The notes beneath the pieces were generated by a model that was not told where the DNA came from, ran no database searches, and saw nothing but the letters and a program-made list of their open reading frames with translations. A program made the translations under genes and the position numbers. From an uncultured Erysipelotrichaceae bacterium (GTDB lineage: Bacteria > Bacillota_I > Bacilli_A > RF39 > UBA660): a DNA stretch of 12,837 nt. The DNA lies in contig CACZQV010000041.1 of the NCBI GenBank assembly GCA_902783435.1, forward strand, positions 1 through 12,837. The letters are read 5' to 3'. Positions 6,537-12,837 of this stretch are shown here, in pieces; within the stretch, counting starts at the first letter, position 1; each line of letters starts with the position of its first letter.

Positions 6537-7223
6537 ATGAAAAATAAGACTTTAATTATAGGTGGAGTTTTATTGATAGCTATATTATTAATAGTTGCTA
6601 CTAGTATTTCTCCTAAAGAAGAAAAAATAAAAGAAAATTTATTAGGAATTGATTATAAAATTGATGGTAATGAGACTAAATTAAAATATGAAACAGAAAA
6701 TCCTGTAGTTGCAATGTATATTAAAAATTATGGATCAATAGTAATAGAACTTTATCCTGATGTTGCTCCTAATACTGTTAATAATTTTATATCTTTAATA
6801 AAAAAAGGTTTTTATGATAATAATAGTTTTCATAGATTAGTACCTGGTTTTGTATTACAAGGTGGAGATCCAGATGGAACAGGAATGGGTGGACCTGGAT
6901 ATTCAATCAATGGAGAATTTACTTCAAATGGAGTTGAAAATAATTTATCTCATAAAAAATGGGTAGTATCTATGGCAAGAAGTAATGATCCTAATTCTGC
7001 TGGTAGTCAATTCTTTATATGTGTAGATGATGCTACTAATTTAGATGGTGAATATGCTGCTTTTGGTAAAGTAATAGATGGATTTAAAAATATAGAAAAA
7101 ATTGTAGATAGTGAAAGTATTGCTGATCAAAATAGCGGTAAGTTAGTTAATAATTTAGTTATTAAGAAGACTTTAATAGATTTACATGGTAAAGAATATG
7201 ATGATGTAATAAAATCAAACTAA
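6537..7223 (+). CDS. Membrane-anchored peptidyl-prolyl cis-trans isomerase (cyclophilin type)
   Basis: This 228-residue protein has an uncleaved-looking N-terminal membrane anchor (about residues 5-22, no lipobox Cys), a short linker and a cyclophilin domain from about residue 56. Active-site residues are present: R100 and F105 and Q108 in FHRLVPGFVLQGGD, then MARSNDPNSAGSQFF and LDGEYAAFGKV. The Trp of human cyclophilin A is replaced by a small loop residue, as in many bacterial members. It probably helps secreted proteins fold outside the membrane. AGAAAGGAT lies upstream of the ATG, one base after the flavoprotein stop, so the pair forms an operon that ends at the terminator just downstream. 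Confidence 0.92.
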   Translation: MKNKTLIIGGVLLIAILLIVATSISPKEEKIKENLLGIDYKIDGNETKLKYETENPVVAMYIKNYGSIVIELYPDVAPNTVNNFISLIKKGFYDNNSFHRLVPGFVLQGGDPDGTGMGGPGYSINGEFTSNGVENNLSHKKWVVSMARSNDPNSAGSQFFICVDDATNLDGEYAAFGKVIDGFKNIEKIVDSESIADQNSGKLVNNLVIKKTLIDLHGKEYDDVIKSN

Positions 7224-7246
7224 AAAACTCAATTTGAGTTTTTTTT
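7224..7246 (+). terminator. Rho-independent terminator after the cyclophilin gene
   Basis: AAAACTCA (7224-7231) pairs with TGAGTTTT (7235-7242) across ATT and runs straight into a T tract. It starts at the base after the stop codon. Confidence 0.88.
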
Positions 7247-7264
7247 ATTGTATTATTCTATAAT
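7234..7264 (+). promoter_or_regulatory. Possible promoter of the giant prepilin-like gene
   Basis: TATAAT at 7259-7264 is a perfect -10. The best -35-like sequence, TTGAGT (7234-7239), lies within the preceding terminator hairpin with a long 19-nt spacer. The predicted start of transcription is near 7271. Confidence 0.35.
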
Positions 7265-7303
7265 TTGTTTTAAAATTATATTAGTAGAATAAGGAGTATG
7301 GTT

Positions 7304-10300
7304 ATGAAACGTAGAGATAGTAGAGGATTTACTTTAATAGAATTGTTGGGTGTTATAGTTATTATAGGTATTATTTCTGTAATATCTATAGTTGCAGTAA
7401 CTAGACTAATAAATAAATCAAAGAGTGAACAAAAAGAAAGTCAAAAGAAGACAGTAGAGATGGCTGCTGAAAGTTATTTACAGGCTAATAGGAACTTATT
7501 ACCTAAATCAATTGGTGAAACTACAATTATAACTATTAATAATTTAAAAGAAGCAAATTATTTAAAAGAAGATATAAAAGATGGTAATGGTAGAAGTTGT
7601 ATGGAAAAAGACAATTCAGGTAAAGATAAGTCATACGTTGTAGTATCTAAAAAATCAGCTACTAAGTATACATATAAAGCTTATTTATATTGCGGTAATG
7701 ATATAGTACCTGCTAAGGAACAAATAGCTACTCCTACAATAAATGTTAAATATTATGCAGTAGTAGATAATGTTGAAATAAATGCTAATAGTGAAGAAAA
7801 TTTCTTAAATAAAGTATCTAATCCAAAATATCAAATTACAATAGAAGGTGGAACTAGTAATGGTACTAATTACACTGTAGATAGTTATAACTATAGTATT
7901 TCTGCTGAAATTGATGGAAAAGAAACAGAAGTTTATAGTTCTGGTACATTAAGTGCAAATAAGAGTGCAAAAGTTATTATTCCTGGGGATACTAGTGCTG
8001 GTACAGTAAGTGGTGATTTAAGAGATTATGTAGATGTTACTAAAACTAATAATATATCAATATATGTAATAGCTAGAAATTCTGCTGGTGTTACTTATGC
8101 TAAAAAAACTTCTCTAGATAGTCATGGTTCTGGTAGTGGAAGTGCAAGTTATAAAGATAATGAAAAACCTACTTGTGACAGATCATCAGTTCAAAATGAA
8201 GCAAGAGATGAGAATGATTGGATAAATAAATCTAATTATAGTGGTGGTAATAAAAGAACAATAACAATTAATTGTAAAGATAAAGGTGGAAGTAATTGTG
8301 TTAGAAAGAAATATACTAAGACATGGCCAAATAGTCAAAAATCTTCTGCTGAATGGGATTACATACAAGTAGAGGATAATGCTGGTAATAAGAGTTTAGC
8401 AAATGATCCTAATTGTGCTGTTAGAGTTAATATTGATTTAGAATCACCAACTATTACTATAGATGCTTATAAGAATAAAACTGATACAACAAGTAGATTT
8501 ACTAATGATGTTGTTAAAACTAGTAATTCTAATGTAACAGTTATTGGTACACAATATAAGGATTTAGTAAATGGATGGATGAATAAAACTAATTATAAAG
8601 ACGGTATTTATTATAAAGTTGTAGTAAAAGATAATTTATATCTAAAGGATTATGAATGGAAAGTTAATGAACCAGGTCAAAATTCTTATGGTAGTGATAA
8701 TAGTCTTAAATCTAATATTGCAGATGGTGTTGGAAAAACAGCTATAAATGCTACTGCAGGTGGAGAATATACTTTCTATGTTTCATTTACAAAAGATGGA
8801 AAAAGAAAAGGTAAATTAATTGTACATGATAGAGCTGGAAATGAAATTGTTTATTCATTAAGTGCTAATATAGATAGAACACCTCCAGATGTTCCTACAG
8901 TTAAGTTTAAAACAGAAAATAATGGAGTAGCATATAACCCTGATTATAATAATCCTAATACTAATAATGAGCCATGGACAAATCAAAATATAATAACTAC
9001 ACCTTCAGTAAAAGCTGATGCATTATCAGGATTTAATAGATTTGAATGTGTATATATGAAATTTGGTAATACTAAAGTAGATGAAGTATATACAAAAAAT
9101 AATGCAGATGCACATAAAGTAGTAGATAGTGGTAGAAATACTATTAAGTATAGATCTATGGATAATGCAGGTAATTACTCTGATTATTCTGCTATAAAAA
9201 GAGTATATGTAGATAAAATAGCTCCAAATGTTCCAAGAGTTACTGGTTATAAGGATTCAGTCGGTGCTAATAATGTAGTTGCTAGTAACACTTGGATAAA
9301 AGGTAAAAACATAGTTAGAGGAACAGGTTCTAGTGATGGTTTATCGGGAATAAAATCTTATAAAGTAAGAACAACAGGTGCTCAAGTTACTGCTTTAAAA
9401 GATGTTGGTAATAAGTCATATGGTGAAATAATTATTGATACTAAATCGCAAGGAATAACTAATGTTTTTTATAAAGCATGTGATAATGTTGGTAACTGTT
9501 CTAATGAAGCTGGAGTATATATTGCTAAGATAGATAATAAAGCTCCTTCTAAACCAACTTTAACTGCTTGTTTGAGAAAAAGTAAGAGTGGACATACTCC
9601 AAGTTGTAGTAGAACTGATTTAGTAGCTACTACTAAAATAGCTAATAATAAATGGTATAAAGGATATGTTACAGTTCAAGCACTTGGATCTACTGATACA
9701 GAATCAGGTTTTTCAAATTATGTAATTAAATATAAGGGTGCAGAGAAAGGAACTGAAAATTATAATAGTTTATCTCAAGATAGAATTAATTTAGATAATG
9801 ATGGAGTGACAATTATTAATGTATATGCTTGTGATAAAGTAGGAAATTGTACTTCGGATAGTAATGTTGCATCATTTACAGCTAAGATGGATAATCAAGC
9901 TCCACCAAAGCCTACTGTTTATGGTTGGAAAAAAGAAACAAAGGATAATCCTACAAGTCCATCTTCTAGAATAGTAAAAGGTGCATATAGTAGTGGTGAG
10001 TGGTATAAATATTATACTTATATTACTGCTGGTAATAGTGGTAATAATACTGGTACAGTAGGAGTTGATACTACATCTGGTGTATATAAAAAAGAAACCT
10101 CAGGATTTTCTCATTATCAATTTACTACGACAGGGGCTACTACTAATTATACTAATAAAAAAGGTGGTTCTAATAACGTAGAAGCAAATGGTAAGTCTAA
10201 AGTAAAATATCAAGCTTGTGATAAAGTAGGAAATTGTTCTGACGCTACTGAATTTAGTGTAAATTTAGATCATAAAGATCCAACATGTTCGGCTGTTAAG

Positions 10301-10693
10301 AGTAATACTTGGTCAACTTCTGGTGTTACTGTAACAGAAAATTGTTCAGATTCCGATAGTGGATGTGCAAATGCTAGTAGTTATCCAAAAAAACACACAG
10401 GCGTAAAAGGTGATTTTGGTACTAAAGTATGCGATGTAGCAGGCAATTGTTCAAGGTGTGGAGCAGAAGTTTCTAAGTCATATGAATGTGATACATGTGG
10501 TGGAGGAGCATTTGATTGTTCATATAGAAAGTATAGTCCTTGTGATACCCCAAGCTCTTGTGTTGATAAATGTGGAGGACAATTTAGACAAACATCTAGT
10601 CAGGCAGGACATACTGAATTAGGTTATTGTTTGATTAGAAAGACATGTTATCATCCTACTTATTCTTGTAATTGTAAATATTATTATTATTAA
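7304..10693 (+). CDS. Giant prepilin-like surface protein with Ig-like repeats and Cys-rich tail
   Basis: This 1129-residue protein starts with a class III (type IV prepilin) signal: MKRRDSRG, then FTLIELLGVIVIIGII, with Glu at mature position 5. A prepilin peptidase would cleave between Gly8 and Phe9 and methylate Phe. A short pilin-like region (to about residue 135) follows, then from about residue 287 a series of divergent Ig-like modules that begin around xDxxxPxxP and end around DxxGNxS. The last 140 residues hold about 16 Cys and end in YYYY. Ordinary pilins and pseudopilins are roughly 100-250 residues, so this looks like a pilin-anchored adhesin or surface stalk (inference). The start at 7304 is 7 nt after AAGGAG; the in-frame ATG at 7298 is too close to it. 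It is monocistronic, with no pilus assembly genes nearby in the window. Confidence 0.85.
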   Translation: MKRRDSRGFTLIELLGVIVIIGIISVISIVAVTRLINKSKSEQKESQKKTVEMAAESYLQANRNLLPKSIGETTIITINNLKEANYLKEDIKDGNGRSCMEKDNSGKDKSYVVVSKKSATKYTYKAYLYCGNDIVPAKEQIATPTINVKYYAVVDNVEINANSEENFLNKVSNPKYQITIEGGTSNGTNYTVDSYNYSISAEIDGKETEVYSSGTLSANKSAKVIIPGDTSAGTVSGDLRDYVDVTKTNNISIYVIARNSAGVTYAKKTSLDSHGSGSGSASYKDNEKPTCDRSSVQNEARDENDWINKSNYSGGNKRTITINCKDKGGSNCVRKKYTKTWPNSQKSSAEWDYIQVEDNAGNKSLANDPNCAVRVNIDLESPTITIDAYKNKTDTTSRFTNDVVKTSNSNVTVIGTQYKDLVNGWMNKTNYKDGIYYKVVVKDNLYLKDYEWKVNEPGQNSYGSDNSLKSNIADGVGKTAINATAGGEYTFYVSFTKDGKRKGKLIVHDRAGNEIVYSLSANIDRTPPDVPTVKFKTENNGVAYNPDYNNPNTNNEPWTNQNIITTPSVKADALSGFNRFECVYMKFGNTKVDEVYTKNNADAHKVVDSGRNTIKYRSMDNAGNYSDYSAIKRVYVDKIAPNVPRVTGYKDSVGANNVVASNTWIKGKNIVRGTGSSDGLSGIKSYKVRTTGAQVTALKDVGNKSYGEIIIDTKSQGITNVFYKACDNVGNCSNEAGVYIAKIDNKAPSKPTLTACLRKSKSGHTPSCSRTDLVATTKIANNKWYKGYVTVQALGSTDTESGFSNYVIKYKGAEKGTENYNSLSQDRINLDNDGVTIINVYACDKVGNCTSDSNVASFTAKMDNQAPPKPTVYGWKKETKDNPTSPSSRIVKGAYSSGEWYKYYTYITAGNSGNNTGTVGVDTTSGVYKKETSGFSHYQFTTTGATTNYTNKKGGSNNVEANGKSKVKYQACDKVGNCSDATEFSVNLDHKDPTCSAVKSNTWSTSGVTVTENCSDSDSGCANASSYPKKHTGVKGDFGTKVCDVAGNCSRCGAEVSKSYECDTCGGGAFDCSYRKYSPCDTPSSCVDKCGGQFRQTSSQAGHTELGYCLIRKTCYHPTYSCNCKYYYY
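8164..10470 (+). repeat. Degenerate Ig-like module repeats in the prepilin-like protein
   Basis: Protein-level repeats of about 90-145 residues begin near nucleotides 8164 (EKPTC), 8441 (ESPTI), 8875 (RTPPDVP), 9213 (KIAPNVP), 9536 (NKAPSKP), 9893 (NQAPPKP) and 10271 (HKDPTC). Many end with a DNAGN/CDNVGNCS/CDKVGNCS-like segment. They are too diverged to be exact DNA repeats. The pattern matches bacterial Ig-like or cadherin-like surface modules; the exact family is not assignable by eye. Confidence 0.7.
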
Positions 10694-10721
10694 AAGAGAT
10701 TTATATAATCTCTTTTTTTTT
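10692..10721 (+). terminator. Rho-independent terminator of the prepilin-like gene
   Basis: AAAAGAGATT (10692-10701) pairs with AATCTCTTTT (10707-10716) around a TATAT loop and continues into a T tract to 10721. It overlaps the TAA stop. Confidence 0.88.
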
Positions 10722-10723
10722 GT

Positions 10724-10748
10724 AAAAAAAAAGAGTAATTACTCTTTT
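10724..10748 (-). terminator. Rho-independent terminator of the dCMP deaminase gene
   Basis: The 20-bp perfect palindrome AAAAGAGTAATTACTCTTTT (10729-10748) is followed on the minus strand by a T run (A tract 10724-10732 on the plus strand). It contains the last codons and the TAA of the deaminase gene and sits back to back with the convergent terminator. Confidence 0.85.
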
Positions 10749-11257
10749 ATATATTCAATAGCAACATCTGGTTTTAAAGATACTTTTAATTCTTTATCAT
10801 CAGTTATTTGTCTATACTTTACCCCACATTTATCAAATAATAGTTTTGATGCTTTAGTTGAATCTGTATCTTTATATTTATCAGATAAATATATTACTTC
10901 TTTAATTCCACTTTGAATTATTTTTTTTGCACATTCATTACATGGGAATAAATCGACATATATTCTGGCACCTTCAAATTCTTTTTTATAACCTCTAAAG
11001 TTATCTATCGCATTAGCTTCTGCATGACAAACAAACATATATTTTGTTTCTAATGGATTACCTTCACGATCCCATGGAAAATCATCATCATTAAAATTAT
11101 TTGGGGCACCATTATAACCTGCTGATAAAACACGATTATCTTTACTAACTATACATGCACCCACTTGTGTATTAGGATCTTTACTTCTTCCAGCTGTTAG
11201 TTTTGCTATACTCATAAAGTATTCATCCCAACTTAAATAGTTTTCTCTTTTTTTCAT
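10739..11257 (-). CDS. Deoxycytidylate (dCMP) deaminase, ComEB-like
   Basis: This 172-residue cytosolic zinc enzyme converts dCMP to dUMP, feeding thymidylate synthesis. The cytidine/deoxycytidylate deaminase signature is complete: H78-A-E80 (HAEANA) with the catalytic Glu, and P-C106-N-E-C109 supplying the other zinc ligands. The N-terminal part (SWDEYFMSIAKLTAGRSKDP, TQVGACIV, SAGYNGAP) is typical of the dCMP deaminase/ComEB family and the length is normal. A strong AGGAGGT (11270-11264 area) precedes the ATG by 6 nt. Part of that site can pair with an upstream inverted-repeat arm. It is convergent with the prepilin-like gene and divergent from the small membrane protein gene. Confidence 0.95.
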   Translation of the reverse strand: MKKRENYLSWDEYFMSIAKLTAGRSKDPNTQVGACIVSKDNRVLSAGYNGAPNNFNDDDFPWDREGNPLETKYMFVCHAEANAIDNFRGYKKEFEGARIYVDLFPCNECAKKIIQSGIKEVIYLSDKYKDTDSTKASKLLFDKCGVKYRQITDDKELKVSLKPDVAIEYIKE

Positions 11258-11266
11258 AGTTTACCT

Positions 11267-11292
11267 CCTAAAAATATAATATCATTTTTAGG
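11267..11292. repeat. Inverted repeat at the dCMP deaminase promoter/ribosome site
   Basis: CCTAAAAAT (11267-11275) and ATTTTTAGG (11284-11292) are perfect 9-bp arms with an 8-bp AT spacer. In the deaminase mRNA one arm would capture the first AGG of the AGGAGG site. As DNA it encloses a possible minus-strand -10 (TATTAT, 11281-11276), so it could equally be an operator. Confidence 0.5.
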
Positions 11293-11311
11293 TTTAAAAA
11301 GTAATAAAAAC

Positions 11312-11340
11312 TTGATTTTTTAATGATTTTATGGTATAAT
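11312..11340 (+). promoter_or_regulatory. Strong sigma-A-type promoter
   Basis: TTGATT (11312-11317), a 17-nt spacer and an extended -10 TG-G-TATAAT (11332-11340). This is among the best promoters in the window and predicts transcription from about 11347, directly ahead of the leader hairpin. Confidence 0.85.
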
Positions 11341-11349
11341 ATACGCACA

Positions 11350-11384
11350 TTTAGAGATACTATGGGTAACTCTAAATCGGGGGG
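11350..11384 (+). promoter_or_regulatory. Structured leader: hairpin followed by a six-G ribosome site
   Basis: TTTAGAG (11350-11356) pairs with CTCTAAA (11370-11376). An A-A mismatch and a TAC/GTA extension then close a TATGG loop. The run GGGGGG (11379-11384) follows, with the ATG 8 nt later. The hairpin lies almost at the predicted 5' end of the mRNA. It may be an mRNA stabiliser or regulatory fold; it matches no riboswitch class I recognise. Confidence 0.5.
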
Positions 11385-11392
11385 TTTTTAAA

Positions 11393-11845
11393 ATGAAATA
11401 TATTGATGTGATAATAGTAGGTATACTGTTTATAGGTGGTATATTATTTAATAACTTTACAACAGGTACAAATGCACTTAATAAAGGTGTTTATTATGAC
11501 AATGTTAAATATACAGATAATGTTATTTTCAACAAAGTAGATGGTTTAAATATTGATTATGAAGCTATGTTAAATAAACCTGGTGATTTCTATGAGTTAA
11601 ACTTTGATGTTGTTAACTCAACTAAGTATGATATTGAAATAGCAGATTATATATATAATGAAAGTGATGAATATATTACATATGAATTAAGTTATGCAGA
11701 TGGAACTAAAATAAAGAATGGAGATATCATTAAAGCAGGAGAAAATAAGAAATTAAAATATAAAGTTTCTTATGTAAATCCTATAGTTGAAAAAAATTAT
11801 ACATTTGATACAAGTTTTAGTATTCAATATGAACAAGCAATATAG
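11393..11845 (+). CDS. Membrane-anchored beta-rich protein, function unknown
   Basis: This 150-residue protein has an N-terminal hydrophobic segment (about residues 4-20, DVIIVGILFIGGILF) that is either a signal anchor or a signal peptide. The remaining 125 residues are beta-strand-rich, acidic and Cys-free, and should be extracellular. The stretch KPGDFYELNFDVVNSTKYDIEI resembles the strand pattern of secreted beta-sandwich proteins such as the TasA/camelysin group, but similarity is too weak to name it. It has a strong promoter, a hairpin leader and an unusual poly-G ribosome site. It ends in TAG, the only non-TAA stop in the window. A 39-residue ORF follows 15 nt later. Confidence 0.75.
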   Translation: MKYIDVIIVGILFIGGILFNNFTTGTNALNKGVYYDNVKYTDNVIFNKVDGLNIDYEAMLNKPGDFYELNFDVVNSTKYDIEIADYIYNESDEYITYELSYADGTKIKNGDIIKAGENKKLKYKVSYVNPIVEKNYTFDTSFSIQYEQAI

Positions 11846-11860
11846 TAAGAGGGGTTAAAA

Positions 11861-11980
11861 ATGTCGTTAATTATATTATATAAGTTATATAAAACTTTCA
11901 ATAATAAGGAAGATAAAAAAATAAGTAAAAATAAAAATAATTTAATAAAAGTTAAATATTTAAAGAAAATATCTATCTAA
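11861..11980 (+). CDS. Small basic protein of 39 residues, function unknown
   Basis: ATG at 11861 follows a good ribosome site (AGAGGGG, 11848-11854, 6 nt spacing) and 15 nt after the preceding stop. The frame encodes a short hydrophobic start (MSLIILYKLYKTF) and a very Lys/Asn-rich remainder ending in YLKKISI. The composition is partly what AT-rich DNA gives by chance, so the ribosome site and operon position are the main support. No terminator lies between it and the glyS promoter. It could be a membrane-associated micropeptide. Confidence 0.4.
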   Translation: MSLIILYKLYKTFNNKEDKKISKNKNNLIKVKYLKKISI

Positions 11981-11982
11981 TA

Positions 11983-12011
11983 TTGACATAATATTAAAAA
12001 GAAGATATATT
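11983..12011 (+). promoter_or_regulatory. glyS promoter
   Basis: A perfect -35 TTGACA (11983-11988), a 17-nt spacer and -10 TATATT (12006-12011). The predicted transcription start is near 12016-12018, at the beginning of the T-box leader. Confidence 0.85.
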
Positions 12012-12015
12012 TAAT

Positions 12016-12141
12016 GCAATAAGTGCGATGACGGGGTGGAATCCTATCAGCAGTATGAAAAGAGCAGATTCTTCTAGAATAAGTAAGGTGGAACCGCGGG
12101 AATATCTCGTCCTTACAATATTCTAGAAGTTTTTTATTTTT
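12016..12141 (+). promoter_or_regulatory. T-box leader (uncharged tRNA-Gly sensor) with terminator
   Basis: The conserved T-box element GGTGGAACCGCGGG lies at 12087-12100. Its bulge begins TGGA, which can pair with the UCCA 3' end of uncharged tRNA-Gly. GTAAGG (12083-12088) pairs with CCTTAC (12111-12116), and CGGG/CTCG (12097-12100/12106-12109) form the upper stem. Outside these, CTTCTAGAATA (12071-12081) pairs perfectly with TATTCTAGAAG (12119-12129), followed by a T run: the terminator. The region from the predicted transcription start to this hairpin is only about 55-65 nt, far shorter than a canonical Stem I domain. TGCGAT and ATC-A-GCA may form a compact Stem I enclosing GGGGTGGAATCC. 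The specifier codon could not be assigned; GGA or GGG within that loop are candidates. Confidence 0.85.
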
Positions 12142-12153
12142 AGGAGGTATATT

Positions 12154-12837
12154 ATGGAAAATTTAACAATGGAAAAATTAGTTAATTATTGTAAACAATA
12201 TGGATTTATATTCCAAGGAAGTGAAATATATGGAGGACTTGCTAATACTTGGGATTATGGTCCGCTTGGGAGTAGACTTAAAAACAATATTAAAGATTCA
12301 TGGAGAAAAAGATTTATTCAAGAACGTCCAAATGCTTATGAAGTAGATGCTGCTATTTTAATGCATCCTAGAGTTTGGGAAGCTTCAGGTCATGTTGGAA
12401 GTTTCTCTGATCCATTAATCGATTGTAAGAATTGTAAAATGAGACATAGAGCAGACAATTTAATTGATGATTATGATCCTGATGCTCATGCCGATGGAAT
12501 GACTCAAGAAGAAATGATGAATTATATTAGAGAAAAAAAGGTACCATGTCCAAAATGTGGTAAGAGTGATTATACTGATATTCGTCAATTTAATTTAATG
12601 TTTGAAACTCATAGAGGTGTTGTAGAAGATGGTAAGAATAAGGTTTATTTAAGACCTGAAAATGCTCAAGGTGAGTATGTTAACTTCTTAAATGTACAAA
12701 GAACTATGAGAGCAAAACTTCCATTTAGTATAGGACAAATTGGTAAAGCTTTTAGAAATGAAATTACTCCAGGTAACTTTACTTTTAGAACTATTGAATT
12801 TGAACAAATGGAATATCAAACTTTCTGTAAAGAAGGA
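12154..12837 (+). CDS. glyS: Glycyl-tRNA synthetase, dimeric single-chain type (3' end outside window)
   Basis: The first 228 residues are present and the frame runs off the window end. This class II enzyme attaches glycine to tRNA-Gly. Recognisable features are [12 protein letters not shown] near residue 30, [17 protein letters not shown], two CxxC pairs of a Zn-ribbon (DCKNCK and PCPKCG) on either side of an insert, [13 protein letters not shown], and motif 2 around [21 protein letters not shown]. These mark the single-chain alpha2 form rather than the alpha2-beta2 enzyme. The usual family text LRPETAQGIF reads PENAQGEY here. AGGAGGT (12142-12148) precedes the ATG by 5 nt. Expression is under the T-box upstream, so it should rise when tRNA-Gly is uncharged. 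Confidence 0.96.
   Translation, partial: MENLTMEKLVNYCKQYGFIFQGSEIYGGLANTWDYGPLGSRLKNNIKDSWRKRFIQERPNAYEVDAAILMHPRVWEASGHVGSFSDPLIDCKNCKMRHRADNLIDDYDPDAHADGMTQEEMMNYIREKKVPCPKCGKSDYTDIRQFNLMFETHRGVVEDGKNKVYLRPENAQGEYVNFLNVQRTMRAKLPFSIGQIGKAFRNEITPGNFTFRTIEFEQMEYQTFCKEG

Noticed and set aside
8186..8368. Minus-strand ORF of 60 residues inside the prepilin-like gene
   Set aside because: Antisense shadow of the Ig-like repeat region.
7304..10693. Repeat-rich gene considered as a possible CRISPR-like, phage tail or mobile element
   Set aside because: The repeats exist only at protein level, are divergent and in frame, and the prepilin signal and terminator define an ordinary chromosomal gene.
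11341..11392. Leader considered as preQ1, guanidine or c-di-GMP riboswitch
   Set aside because: The conserved core nucleotides of those classes were not found; it is reported only as an unassigned structured leader.

Overview
The window is AT-rich, gene-dense bacterial DNA in the standard genetic code: every Trp is TGG, no in-frame TGA was seen, and stops are TAA except one TAG. A T-box leader, Shine-Dalgarno (SD) sites complementary to the full 3' end of 16S rRNA, short U-run terminators, an archaeal/eukaryotic-type prolyl-tRNA synthetase, the Zn-ribbon dimeric type of glycyl-tRNA synthetase and a secreted D,D-carboxypeptidase together point to a low-GC Bacillota. It could be one of the uncultured gut Bacilli lineages close to Mollicutes that still make peptidoglycan; this placement is inference.

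Layout, left to right: a tRNA-Pro(TGG) with its terminator; a two-gene operon of an HD-domain hydrolase and an unrecognised protein; a bidirectional terminator; proS on the minus strand; a divergent 47-residue small ORF with its own promoter and terminator; a DacF/PBP5-like D,D-carboxypeptidase converging, with overlapping 3' ends, on a membrane-anchored metallophosphoesterase; divergently from that, an operon of a COG2509-like flavoprotein and a membrane-anchored cyclophilin; a 1129-residue prepilin-like surface protein with Ig-like modules and a Cys-rich tail; a convergent dCMP deaminase; divergently from that, a small membrane-anchored beta-rich protein with a structured leader, followed by a 39-residue ORF; and a T-box leader in front of a glyS cut by the window end.

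Themes are translation (tRNA-Pro, proS, T-box/glyS), nucleotide metabolism (dCMP deaminase, perhaps the HD protein) and the cell envelope (carboxypeptidase, phosphoesterase, cyclophilin, giant pilin-like protein, beta-rich anchor protein). There is no sign of a mobile element, phage, CRISPR array or defence island. Adjacent genes are mostly separated by strong hairpin terminators, so the window reads as many short transcription units.

The most interesting items are the giant prepilin-like protein, the compact glyS T-box whose terminator helix encloses the T-box hairpin, a phosphoesterase with GDED in place of GNHD, a carboxypeptidase with KNG in place of KTG, and two small ORFs with good expression signals. 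I did not find a convincing new multi-gene system.
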